The notes: generated by a model not told the origin, from the letters alone. DNA of 15,614 nt from Candidatus Bathycorpusculum fermentans (GCA_009787175.1 WRGM01000143.1:1-15614), one strand, 5' to 3'. Positions 1-7,091 are shown, numbered from the stretch's first letter. Made by a program: numbers and translations.

Positions 1-146
1 TCAACATAAATGATAACCTTACTTATACCAGTTCACCACCCACCACCAATCTATCGTTAAACACTATCAAAACGTTATTTAGTTAGCACCCTCAAAATTG
101 GAAGTAAATGGTAAACAAGTATGAAGAGACAATAACAGTTAAAACC

Positions 147-153
147 ATAAATA
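147..153 (+). promoter_or_regulatory. Probable TATA box of the moaD-like gene
   Basis: The A/T heptamer ATAAATA is centred 28 bases before the GTG start at 178. That is the spacing expected when an archaeal transcript begins at or next to the start codon (leaderless). No Shine-Dalgarno sequence is visible before the GTG, which agrees with a leaderless message. Inferred from spacing only. Confidence 0.45.
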
Positions 154-154
154 C

Positions 155-171
155 ACCCTACATTTTAGGGT
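155..171. promoter_or_regulatory. Inverted repeat, possible operator, between TATA box and start of moaD-like gene
   Basis: ACCCTA and TAGGGT form perfect 6-base arms around the 5-base spacer CATTT. The site lies between the putative TATA box (147-153) and the GTG start (178). A bound repressor there would cover the initiation region. Its symmetry is seen directly; its role as an operator is inference. Confidence 0.3.
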
Positions 172-177
172 AATCAC

Positions 178-468
178 GTGCAAATCTCAATACGATACTT
201 CACTATATTGCGAGAAATAAGCGGTAAAAAGGAAGAAACACTCGCCTTCCCAGAAAACCAAAAAATCACAATAGCCGAAACATTAAAAACGCTATCTGAC
301 AAATATGGCAAACCATTCACAGACTACCTTTTTGACACAAAAGGTCAAGTTAAAAATTTTTTACAACTACTCATAAACGGAAATAGCATAACAACCGCGG
401 ACAAACTGGCAGCAACACTCCAAAATGGTGACACCTTAATAATTTTACCCCCAGTCGGCGGCGGCTAA
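178..468 (+). CDS. MoaD/SAMP-like ubiquitin-fold sulfur-carrier protein
   Basis: A 96-residue protein of the MoaD/ThiS/SAMP beta-grasp family. Its opening (QISIRYFTILREISGKKEE) is typical of MoaD, and it ends in PPVGGG, giving the C-terminal di-glycine that an E1-like enzyme adenylates. Family members donate sulfur (as thiocarboxylate) for molybdopterin or tRNA thiolation, or are joined to target proteins as archaeal small modifiers (SAMPs). The sequence does not show which role applies, and no moaE or E1-like gene is in the window. The GTG start at 178 leaves the usual MoaD N-terminus with no extra residues and fits a leaderless transcript. The gene stands alone and converges on infB, whose stop lies 34 bases away. 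It has three glycines at the end, where two are required. Confidence 0.85.
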   Translation: MQISIRYFTILREISGKKEETLAFPENQKITIAETLKTLSDKYGKPFTDYLFDTKGQVKNFLQLLINGNSITTADKLAATLQNGDTLIILPPVGGG

Positions 469-502
469 AGTGTATAGAAGTATGTAGGGCTATAATAGAT
501 GG

Positions 503-2296
503 TTATATTGGTAGCATTCCGCCCCAGAACATTGTTTTTTTGCGCATTAATTTAACGTATTCTTTAAGGACGGTGATTTCTGCTTCTGTTAGATTGTCTA
601 AGTGGTTGGTGAATAGTTTTTTGACGTCGTCTTCGGGGATTTTTACATAGAGTATGTCTCGTTCAAATATGTGTCTGCCGGCTATGGGTTTGTCCATGGA
701 AATTGCTACTTGTTCGCCTGTTTTAGCTTCGCCGACTGTTCTGCCCTCGTCTTGGACTTGTTGAATTTCGCCTAGTTCAGAGCTGTCTTCTACGCGTATA
801 AGTGATACTTTTGGTTTTACTCTGCCGCCTTTTATTTCAACGCCTACAACTAGGGGTTTGGCTCTGCGGAATATGCAGTTGGGTAGCACTTGTAGTTTTC
901 CGGGTTTAATTAGGGCGTCAAATTCTTCTTCGCTTTTTCGCTCACGTTTTTCTTTAACCCATTTGAGATAATTGTCTATAAGGTTATAGACTACAGGGTC
1001 GCGGAAAATTTTGACGTTGCTAGTTTCAGCTTCTTCTTCGGCATCAGGTAGAGTTTTTACGCCGAAGGCTAATATTGTGCCTACGAGAGAGTCTCGTTGT
1101 CTAACTACGGAGGCTTCTATAACGTCGCGTTTACTTATATCGCCTACGTCTGCGCTTCTAACTTGTACGTTATTGTTTTTGAGGATTTCAGCTATAGCTT
1201 CAAGGGAGCCTAAAGTGTCGGCTTTGACGATGACACCATCGATTTCTTTGGTAATTCTAACTCTGCCGACTTCTTCAGTTATGTGGTCGCAGTATGTGGC
1301 AACATCTGCGCCGGGTGGTACTGCGAGTATGGGAGCGCCTGCTAGGGCGTCTTCGAGGTTGGGTGCGACGATTTTTACGCCAGCGCTGGCGTAAACGCTG
1401 TCTACGCTTACAAATTTGTCTCGTGGGTCGCGCATTTCATCTAAAGGTTTGGGTACTAATAGTGTGCGGACGCGTGCTATAATGGGTCCTTGTTTGCCGC
1501 CTAGTACAACGAGGTCGTCTTTATTTAGAGTTCCATCATAAACTATAGCGTTTAGAGTCATACCTAAGCCGGGTTCTTCTTTAACTTCTAAAATAGATCC
1601 CTTTGCAGGTCCATCAGTTGTTTGAAGTCGCTTCTTTAAAAATTGTTGTGTTAAGCCAACAAGTATCATAACTAGTTCAGATAAGCCTTCAACTGTTTTA
1701 GCACTTGTAGGCACTAAAGCCACATTCTGTGTAAAATCGCGAATATGATCAAAACGATCAGTTTTAAAGCCTAACCGGCTAAAATCACCCATAACATGAT
1801 ATAGACGATTATCAACCTCTTGTTGGACAAAACTAGACTGTTTAGCATATGATTGCAAAAACGGTGAACCCTCTGTAGATTTCCAACCTGGAACACGATC
1901 AATCTGATTTACAGCTACAATAAAAGGAGTCTTACGAGCCTTCAAAATCTCAAGACACTCAAAAGTTTGAGCCTCAAAACCACGCAGAGAGTTAACGACA
2001 AGAATTGCAATATCAGCAACACTCCCACCTCGCCGCCTAAGATTAGTAAACGCCTCATGCCCAGGAGTATCTACAATAAGTAAACCAGGAATTTCAATAC
2101 CAGCCTTAAAATTAGTCATGTAAGGACCAATGAGCTGCGTCAGAGTTTCAATTGGGAAAAAACTAGCACCTATATGCTGAGTCATACCACCTGCCTCTCG
2201 AACTTGAACATTAGTTTTACGAAGCATATCAAGCAACGAAGTTTTACCTGAATCAACATGACCTAGAACACAAACAATTGGCTGACGAATAGACAT
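503..2296 (-). CDS. infB: Translation initiation factor aIF5B (IF2-like GTPase)
   Basis: A 597-residue archaeal IF5B, the GTPase that promotes subunit joining and placement of initiator tRNA; length is normal for the family. The N-terminal GTPase domain shows the P-loop GHVDSGKT (residues 12-19), a switch region with GGMTQHIGA, DTPGHE (76-81, with the catalytic His at 80) and the G4 motif NQID (130-133, usually NKID). The beta-barrel, alpha/beta/alpha (DGVIVKADTLGSLEAI) and C-terminal barrel domains follow. The C-terminus has the family's KKTMFWGG ending. There is no intein. The ATG at 2296 is preceded by GGGAGGA (2305-2311), a strong Shine-Dalgarno. The upstream neighbour is a broken GNAT gene, and a TATA-like stretch at 2353-2364 may allow separate transcription. 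Third-position codon choice changes character near 1600-1700 within this gene. Confidence 0.97.
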   Translation of the reverse strand: MSIRQPIVCVLGHVDSGKTSLLDMLRKTNVQVREAGGMTQHIGASFFPIETLTQLIGPYMTNFKAGIEIPGLLIVDTPGHEAFTNLRRRGGSVADIAILVVNSLRGFEAQTFECLEILKARKTPFIVAVNQIDRVPGWKSTEGSPFLQSYAKQSSFVQQEVDNRLYHVMGDFSRLGFKTDRFDHIRDFTQNVALVPTSAKTVEGLSELVMILVGLTQQFLKKRLQTTDGPAKGSILEVKEEPGLGMTLNAIVYDGTLNKDDLVVLGGKQGPIIARVRTLLVPKPLDEMRDPRDKFVSVDSVYASAGVKIVAPNLEDALAGAPILAVPPGADVATYCDHITEEVGRVRITKEIDGVIVKADTLGSLEAIAEILKNNNVQVRSADVGDISKRDVIEASVVRQRDSLVGTILAFGVKTLPDAEEEAETSNVKIFRDPVVYNLIDNYLKWVKEKRERKSEEEFDALIKPGKLQVLPNCIFRRAKPLVVGVEIKGGRVKPKVSLIRVEDSSELGEIQQVQDEGRTVGEAKTGEQVAISMDKPIAGRHIFERDILYVKIPEDDVKKLFTNHLDNLTEAEITVLKEYVKLMRKKTMFWGGMLPI

Positions 2297-2352
2297 AGCA
2301 CATTTCCTCCCTAAACAACACCTATAAACCTATAAATTAACGCAATCTTGAC

Positions 2353-2364
2353 TAATAAAAATAC
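2353..2364 (-). promoter_or_regulatory. Possible infB promoter (TATA-like)
   Basis: On the minus strand the A/T block TATTTTTATTAG lies about 60 bases before the infB start. It would place the transcript start near 2333, leaving a short leader that holds the GGGAGGA ribosome site. Two further TTTATA motifs (2323-2336) are closer but would put the start on the ribosome site itself. A/T-rich spacers give many such matches, so confidence is low. Confidence 0.3.
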
Positions 2365-2396
2365 TCATCAAATAATAAAAATAATTATCAATCAAA

Positions 2397-3009
2397 CTAT
2401 GCACCATTGAAAAAAGTGTTCATAAACTGCTCATGAAACGCTTCATAACCTGCATCATCAGTTTCAGCCCTATCAAACTCGGGAGCCCAACAATGAAACA
2501 CTCCACCACCAGCAAGATAACCCAACACAAGCTCATATACCATAAACGCGTCAGTTACTGGCCTATCTAACCATAACAAGATTATATGTACTCGCCCGTT
2601 TAAAACCAAGTTTGGAATAATAATCTGGCACCCCCGTAATTAAAACCGCTTTATATCCCATTTCCTTGGCTCTCAGCAGGCTATACCGTACAAGAGCCTT
2701 ACCTATACCCTGCCGTTGATACTTTGGCAAAACCGAAAGCGACCCAAAATTAATAGTATCAACATCCCGACCATCTGGACGCTTAAATTTACTTTTCGTA
2801 TAAAGAATATGACCAATAATTTCACCCTCATATTCTGCCACAAAACAAAGCTCTGATATAACACTATCAGAGTTTCTCAGTAGATATAGCAAAAAATGCT
2901 CATCCATCCGCCGCCATCCGGGATAATTAACGGGTAAAAACGCTTCATACGTTAACCGTAAAAGCGTATTGTAATCATCTGGTTACTCCTTGCGGATTGT
3001 AATGTTCAA
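2397..3009 (-). pseudogene. GNAT-family N-acetyltransferase, broken by an in-frame stop and a frameshift
   Basis: Read together, two frames give a nearly complete YhbS-like GNAT acetyltransferase of about 200 residues. Part one (3009 to 2563) carries ITIRKE, then a TAA stop at 2983-2985, then PDDYNTLLRLTYEAF and so on. It continues through the acetyl-CoA loop (LSVLPKYQRQGIGKALV) to YYSKLGFKRASTYNL. There the frame runs into TAG (2563-2565). Part two, in the +1 frame, continues with PVTDAFMVYELVLGYLAGG and FHCWAPEFD and ends at 2397. This matches the C-terminal region of the same family, so the two are halves of one gene. The shift falls around 2560-2585 and needs one base removed. The first start after the TAA is ATG 2907, which would drop about 25 family-like residues. 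The gene begins about 5 bases after top6A and precedes infB. Sequencing error at both sites is possible but would need two independent errors. Confidence 0.8.
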
Positions 3010-3014
3010 TTACT

Positions 3015-4133
3015 TCACTTCTTTTTACGAGACCCCGCTGCTACATCTGGACCAGCTTCAAGTTTAGTAGGCAAATACTTGTCTACAATATATGTTAAAC
3101 CGTAGCGGCTGAAAGCTTCAAGTTCTGTTTTTCGTCTGATTTTAAGGAAAGTTTTGATTTCACGCTGCCATATAGGGTCATTTTGGTAACGTGGATCCTT
3201 TTGTAGTTCATGTAGCCGTTTAATGTCTACTTCATCTAATGGGTCAGTTGGCAGTTTGTATTCAATTATGTCGCTTGCCCAAACGCCACTCCATACGGCG
3301 TCAGGAGTGTTTAGGTCTCGTAAGTGTGCAGCGTTAGCTGAACCTGAAATTATAACTTGCGCAATATGCATTCCCCAGGGGTCACCATCGGTTAAGATAA
3401 AGACGGGCAAGTTAAGCTCATCGTGTAGTCGGCGTATGAAACTGCGTGTTTGTCTTGGGGCTTGTCCGCCACAAGAAATTAGAAGAGACTTGTGTTTGCT
3501 ATGGACACTTTCTTCTATAAATCTAGTAAATAGTGCACCTTTCTCAATAGCTATAATTTTATCAGCGCTAGTTTTTAAAAATTCAGAAGAAGTTATTGCC
3601 GGCCCTATTAGTACTCCATCGGGGTGGCTAGTTAGATTAACTGTTTTACCTTCATAGCCAGGAACTGTATATGCCACATCTATATCGCCAAATATGGCAC
3701 TGCGCTCTTCGGGGAAAATATTGAAATCTTCTCGGGCAAAGCCTGTAAGAGTTTCAAGATCAGTTATAATGTTATTTGATTCTTGCTGGTCAGAAAAGGT
3801 CATCTCATAAGCTTGAGCGGAGTAGTAGACATCTCTTAAAGTAGACGTTTTACGTTGACTTGTAAGTTCATTACTAAATAATGCAACCCAGGCAAGCTGA
3901 GTAAAGGGCTTAATATGCCTAATGTTTCGGGTACTACGCCCAACACTTTTCTCACCTAAAACGTACTGACGCAGCTTTTCATCATAAGTTATATTTTCAG
4001 TGCTACGACTGGGCATGTTGACCATTGGAAAAATTCCTTGGTCAAGCTGATTGTATACCGAAGTCCCAAAGGATTTAAGACCATTAAGGACCTCCTGCTT
4101 TCTTTCAATAATTTTAGCTTTCTTCTGTGCCAT
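3015..4133 (-). CDS. top6A: DNA topoisomerase VI subunit A (Spo11-like)
   Basis: The catalytic subunit of the type IIB topoisomerase that relaxes and decatenates DNA as an A2B2 tetramer. From the ATG at 4133 it is 372 residues. The winged-helix (CAP) domain has RDVYY, whose second tyrosine (residue 104) is the predicted DNA-cleaving residue. The Toprim domain has IIAIEKGALF (Glu 197) and LTDGDPWG (Asp 249 and Asp 251), the Mg-binding acids. A GTG at 4145 is an alternative start. I prefer ATG 4133 because GAAGAG (4145-4150) lies 11 bases upstream and because the acid positions then sit where I recall them in the Methanocaldococcus enzyme. It overlaps the end of top6B by 20 bases, implying coupled translation of equimolar subunits. 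The lysine-rich C-terminus (SRKKK) is unremarkable. Codon third-position usage changes twice within the gene (about 3850 and 3100). Confidence 0.96.
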   Translation of the reverse strand: MAQKKAKIIERKQEVLNGLKSFGTSVYNQLDQGIFPMVNMPSRSTENITYDEKLRQYVLGEKSVGRSTRNIRHIKPFTQLAWVALFSNELTSQRKTSTLRDVYYSAQAYEMTFSDQQESNNIITDLETLTGFAREDFNIFPEERSAIFGDIDVAYTVPGYEGKTVNLTSHPDGVLIGPAITSSEFLKTSADKIIAIEKGALFTRFIEESVHSKHKSLLISCGGQAPRQTRSFIRRLHDELNLPVFILTDGDPWGMHIAQVIISGSANAAHLRDLNTPDAVWSGVWASDIIEYKLPTDPLDEVDIKRLHELQKDPRYQNDPIWQREIKTFLKIRRKTELEAFSRYGLTYIVDKYLPTKLEAGPDVAAGSRKKK

Positions 4134-5640
4134 ACTTTTGCACACTCTTCAATAATTTATCTATATCAGGCCGTCTAGTTTGCCCAGATAATGTAGTTGA
4201 GAACTCTGCGATTCTAGGCAGATATTTACTAAAAATACTAAGACGCTTCTTTTCCATATGCACATGTTCTTGACGTGTTAAAAAGTGGGAAAGCTGCCGG
4301 GAAACTTCACGGATAGCATTTGCCTCTTCCTTACGAACCTCAATACGATCAGAAATAAACTCTTTACCAACAGTCTTGTATGGAACCTTTGTACTACAAA
4401 CATGAATAACAACAGCTATAGGCATATCAGGAGTTACTTTATAACGCCGCCAATTCATAGCAGAAATAACCTTGTAAGCTACATCACTTGCCTCATCGTA
4501 GAGAAGAGGAATTTTATTAGCAAAACGATAAATCACAAAACTACCAGTTTTAGGAACACCACCACCATAGGCAATAGCCATTTCCACAATAAACGGATGA
4601 CCAGCATATGTTGAGGGTTTACGTTGATGAACCACTAAATACTCAGGATTTAACTCTTTCATAACACCGGCCTTAAGCAACTCTTCACCTAAAGGCGACA
4701 AACAATTAGCATCAGGCGGCAAGAAATCCTTATAACGCTTTAAGTTCTGCATTAATTGAACAATTTCCTCATGCGAGAGCTTCTTGGGACTTTTATTAAC
4801 CGGAAGACCAGCAAATTCCAAAAACTTTTGAGCAGTAATTTCACCCACACGATGAAAATGCTGCCTAAGAAAAGTAGACAGGTTAATACAAGTAGTTACC
4901 TGAATAAGACGCTGAAGCAACTCTACATCCACACCATAAGGATGCGGATGAGTCTCCGTCGGCGGATCAGGCATAACAGTTGTAACACGAGTAAACTTGT
5001 ACAACCGCCCTTTAGGATCAACAAAAGTAATATTCGCATAAGGATTAACCATGGCAGTTTGTTTAAAATATTCAATAATTTTAGGCATAGCCCGCAAATA
5101 GTCACCTTCAAGGGTAAACTCTATTATTGTCCCGCGCCAACCGTCCTTATTAGTTATAACTTTACGGTCTAAAATTATTGGCTTATTACGCTGAATATCA
5201 ATCATTAACTTAAAACTGTAAATTTTTTCCTGACCAGTACTTGAGGTTACTAAAACAGGCTTATGAGTTGTTATTTGTCCATAGAGAACAGCCATTTTTC
5301 CACCTAAACCAAAGGTGCCTCTTGCCTGTTTTAGTTTATATTTTGAACCATAGAGAACTTGTCCAAAAGCGGATGGGATGAATCGGGGTTGAATACCACT
5401 GCCGTTGTCTTGAACACGGAGTTTATAGATTTGAGTGTCTTTTGTAGCTTCAGATTCAAAGGATAATCGAACATAGACATCTGGAGGAATTTTTTGACTT
5501 TCTGCCGCGTCAAGGGAATTTTCTACCACTTCTCGTATTGCTACGAAGATACTTCTTGACGGGTTAGTTAAACCTGCTATGTCTCGGTTGCGATAGAAAA
5601 AGTCCGATACACTCATTTCTTCAAATGTTGTTTGAGACAC
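4114..5640 (-). CDS. top6B: DNA topoisomerase VI subunit B (GHKL ATPase)
   Basis: The 508-residue ATPase subunit of topoisomerase VI, whose ATP-driven dimerisation acts as the gate controlling strand passage by subunit A. The GHKL fold is plain: the N-box EVVENSLDAAE (residues 37-47, with catalytic Glu and Mg-binding Asn), DNGSG (78-82) and the ATP-lid motif GTFGLGGK (108-115). A helix-two-turn-helix region (near KFLEFAGLPVNKSPKKLSHE) and the transducer domain follow. Length is at the short end of the family, without the extra C-terminal domain of some methanogens. The GTG at 5640 starts the protein. A distant GGAG (5655-5658) is the only ribosome-site candidate, and ATG at codon 9 is an alternative. 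The upstream spacer carries a 14-bp palindrome that may control the topoisomerase genes. Codon usage changes style near 5110. Confidence 0.96.
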   Translation of the reverse strand: MSQTTFEEMSVSDFFYRNRDIAGLTNPSRSIFVAIREVVENSLDAAESQKIPPDVYVRLSFESEATKDTQIYKLRVQDNGSGIQPRFIPSAFGQVLYGSKYKLKQARGTFGLGGKMAVLYGQITTHKPVLVTSSTGQEKIYSFKLMIDIQRNKPIILDRKVITNKDGWRGTIIEFTLEGDYLRAMPKIIEYFKQTAMVNPYANITFVDPKGRLYKFTRVTTVMPDPPTETHPHPYGVDVELLQRLIQVTTCINLSTFLRQHFHRVGEITAQKFLEFAGLPVNKSPKKLSHEEIVQLMQNLKRYKDFLPPDANCLSPLGEELLKAGVMKELNPEYLVVHQRKPSTYAGHPFIVEMAIAYGGGVPKTGSFVIYRFANKIPLLYDEASDVAYKVISAMNWRRYKVTPDMPIAVVIHVCSTKVPYKTVGKEFISDRIEVRKEEANAIREVSRQLSHFLTRQEHVHMEKKRLSIFSKYLPRIAEFSTTLSGQTRRPDIDKLLKSVQKYGTEES

Positions 5641-5679
5641 GGTTATTTACCCACTCCAGTTTTAAGATACCTATTTTTC

Positions 5680-5693
5680 GTAAGTATACTTAC
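5680..5693. promoter_or_regulatory. 14-bp perfect palindrome upstream of top6B, possible operator
   Basis: GTAAGTATACTTAC is its own reverse complement over all 14 bases. It starts 40 bases before the top6B GTG start and lies beside TATA-like stretches, so it would overlap the likely transcription start region. That is where dimeric archaeal regulators often bind. The symmetry is seen directly; regulation is inference. Confidence 0.35.
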
Positions 5694-5984
5694 TGCTTGT
5701 TCTTTAAGTTAACTGAAACTATAAAATAAACGCTTCATTTTTAAAAAGCAAAAAAACCGAAAATATGTATATTTTTGCCGTAAACATGTATAAAAAATAG
5801 GCAATAAACAAGCATAAAACAGGCTACAATACTAATGAGATAGAACGAATACAATGAAAGTTTCCAAATTGTATCTTGCAATTATATCCTTCACATAAAC
5901 TTTGTACTTTTTAACAGCAAACTGCTTAAAGAAAAATAGAAACACTAACCTAAAGACCAATGTTAACATAAGATAAGGCAATAA

Positions 5985-5993
5985 TTTAAAATA
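5985..5993 (+). promoter_or_regulatory. Probable TATA box of the small membrane protein gene
   Basis: TTTAAAATA on the plus strand would set transcription start near 6012, about 35 bases before the ATG at 6047. The match to the archaeal TATA consensus is fair, but the whole spacer is AT-rich. Confidence 0.35.
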
Positions 5994-6046
5994 ACACCGT
6001 ATGCTTAATGTAACATTCAACTCTAATAACACGGTTGGAACTGAAA

Positions 6047-6241
6047 ATGAGTGAAAGCAACATCTGGATAACTTTAGCTGAAAAGATCGTTGGAATAGTC
6101 CTGATAATCATTAGCGGATTAATGCTTTATTACACCGCAACAACTAGTGCTTTAGGAAAATTTGATGTAATATTTATAGTACTAGGAGTAGCTGTATTAA
6201 TTGTCGGTATAATTCTACTGCTTATTAAACCACAAGAATAA
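6047..6241 (+). CDS. Small two-helix membrane protein of unknown function
   Basis: From ATG 6047 the product is 64 residues: a short amphipathic start (MSESNIWITLAEKI), a first membrane helix (VGIVLIIISGLMLYYTAT), a short loop (TSALGKFD) and a second helix (VIFIVLGVAVLIVGIILLLI), ending in KPQE. An upstream in-frame TTG (6035) would add four residues. I prefer the ATG because the sequence begins cleanly there, though no strong ribosome site is visible for either. Positive charges near the ends and glycine-patterned helices suggest a genuine helical hairpin in the cytoplasmic membrane. I do not recognise a named family, though I vaguely recall similar short proteins in Bathyarchaeia. It is transcribed away from top6B and lies tail-to-tail with rpoN. 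It may be a structural or regulatory membrane peptide; no function is claimed. Confidence 0.65.
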   Translation: MSESNIWITLAEKIVGIVLIIISGLMLYYTATTSALGKFDVIFIVLGVAVLIVGIILLLIKPQE

Positions 6242-6433
6242 AAACACAAAAAATCCCCAGTTTTCTAACTAGCAAATTTTATGTGTCATAAATAATCTCA
6301 GTCCAATATAACCCATTTTATGTATATTATTACACATACCATCATTACGTGATAAGTAAGCTAAACTAATGGCGTATTATTTCTAAAACGTAAACTTGAG
6401 CAATTGAACAAATAAAATATAAGATGGAGTAAA

Positions 6434-6664
6434 TTAGTAAAAGTTGAGGGTTTCTTTGCGTTTTTCGGCTTCTTCATGGAATCGGAGTACTTCGTCTATT
6501 ATTTCCACGTTTGAGAGCAACATTCGTCTGCAACAGTATCGTTTAACTTCAAGACTATCAAGTACATCGCTTGCGTTTTCGCCGGTTTTAATACGGCTTG
6601 CAAATTCTTCCCATTTGTCTCCAACCAATTTGCCGCAGGTGAAGCATCTTACGGGAATTATCAC
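6434..6664 (-). CDS. rpoN: RNA polymerase subunit Rpo10 (N)
   Basis: A 76-residue homologue of Rpb10/Rpo10, a small zinc-binding subunit that helps nucleate the Rpo3-Rpo11 assembly platform of RNA polymerase. The zinc site is complete: CFTCG (Cys 7 and Cys 10) and the adjacent pair in KRYCCRRM (Cys 44 and Cys 45). It begins with MIIPVRC as in the family and is a few residues longer at the C-terminus. GTG 6664 is used, with AAGGTGA about 10 bases upstream inside the end of the uS9 gene. It is the last gene of the leftward ribosomal/polymerase block. Downstream (6433 to about 6405) the minus strand is T-rich (TTTTATTT), which may terminate transcription. rpoK, eno and rps2, which often follow rpoN in archaea, are absent here. 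Confidence 0.96.
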   Translation of the reverse strand: MIIPVRCFTCGKLVGDKWEEFASRIKTGENASDVLDSLEVKRYCCRRMLLSNVEIIDEVLRFHEEAEKRKETLNFY

Positions 6665-6678
6665 TGTCTTCTTTCACC

Positions 6679-7089
6679 TTACCTATAGCTCTTCTGTACT
6701 TTTGCACGTGCTCCAGAACCACCAACTTTTTTGGTTTCTTTAATTCTTGAGTCACCAACAATCATTGTTCTATCGTATTCACTAAATACTGCGCGCAAAT
6801 GTGTACTCTTAGTCCATTTAAATAAAGCATTGGCAACTGCCATGCGAGCTGCTTCAGCTTGACCCATGAAACCGCCACCGCTGGTGTGAACATCAAGGTC
6901 TACTTGTTTCCAAATGTCTCCGCCGGCTTGTAGGAGGGGTTCCATGATTTTTTCGCGTGCAATGTTAGGTTCGTAAATTTCAACAGGTGTCAAGTTTATA
7001 CGTACTCTGCCTATACCTGATCTGACTACTGCTCGTGCAGTAGCAGTTTTTCGTTTTCCGCTAACAACTATTACTTTTTTTGATGGCAT
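6679..7089 (-). CDS. rps9: Small-subunit ribosomal protein uS9
   Basis: A 136-residue archaeal S9. It opens with VIVVSGKRKTATARAVV and closes with RAKVQKSYR, the basic tail that reaches the P-site tRNA anticodon stem in the 30S subunit. The central TSGGGFMGQAEAARMAVANAL and the VGDSRIKETKK stretch are typical. The ATG at 7089 is set by AAGGTGA about 6 bases upstream, within the end of uL13, and only two bases separate the genes. The uL13-uS9-rpoN order is the classical archaeal arrangement, so co-transcription and coupled translation are likely. Length is normal and nothing is missing. Confidence 0.97.
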   Translation of the reverse strand: MPSKKVIVVSGKRKTATARAVVRSGIGRVRINLTPVEIYEPNIAREKIMEPLLQAGGDIWKQVDLDVHTSGGGFMGQAEAARMAVANALFKWTKSTHLRAVFSEYDRTMIVGDSRIKETKKVGGSGARAKVQKSYR

Positions 7090-7091
7090 AA

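Larger units (their letters stand above)
5641..6046. other. Divergent spacer between top6B and small membrane protein gene
   Basis: About 400 very AT-rich bases without a convincing gene. The left side holds the top6B upstream region: a perfect palindrome at 5680-5693 and TATA-like stretches at 5671-5679 and about 5720-5731 on the minus strand. The right side holds the promoter of the rightward membrane-protein gene. I see no tRNA cloverleaf, CRISPR array or long repeat. A 66-codon hydrophobic minus-strand frame (6032-5832) is not supported. Confidence 0.5.

Noticed and set aside
1..146. Possible gene or RNA at the left edge
   Set aside because: No frame, ribosome site or fold that I can support. 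The run of C/A triplets near 35-50 is low-complexity only.
2397..2609. 70-codon minus-strand frame as a separate gene
   Set aside because: Its first residues are an out-of-frame reading of the GNAT gene, and the rest (PVTDAFMVYEL onward) is the missing C-terminus of that protein. It is half of a broken gene.
5832..6032. 66-codon hydrophobic frame on the minus strand in the top6B spacer
   Set aside because: It has a GTG start with no ribosome site, low-complexity Phe/Leu/Lys content typical of AT-rich spacer, no recognisable domain, and it occupies the promoter region of the rightward membrane-protein gene.
6242..6433. Possible tRNA or small RNA between the membrane-protein gene and rpoN
   Set aside because: Very AT-rich with no T-arm consensus or cloverleaf pairing; best read as two converging transcript ends.
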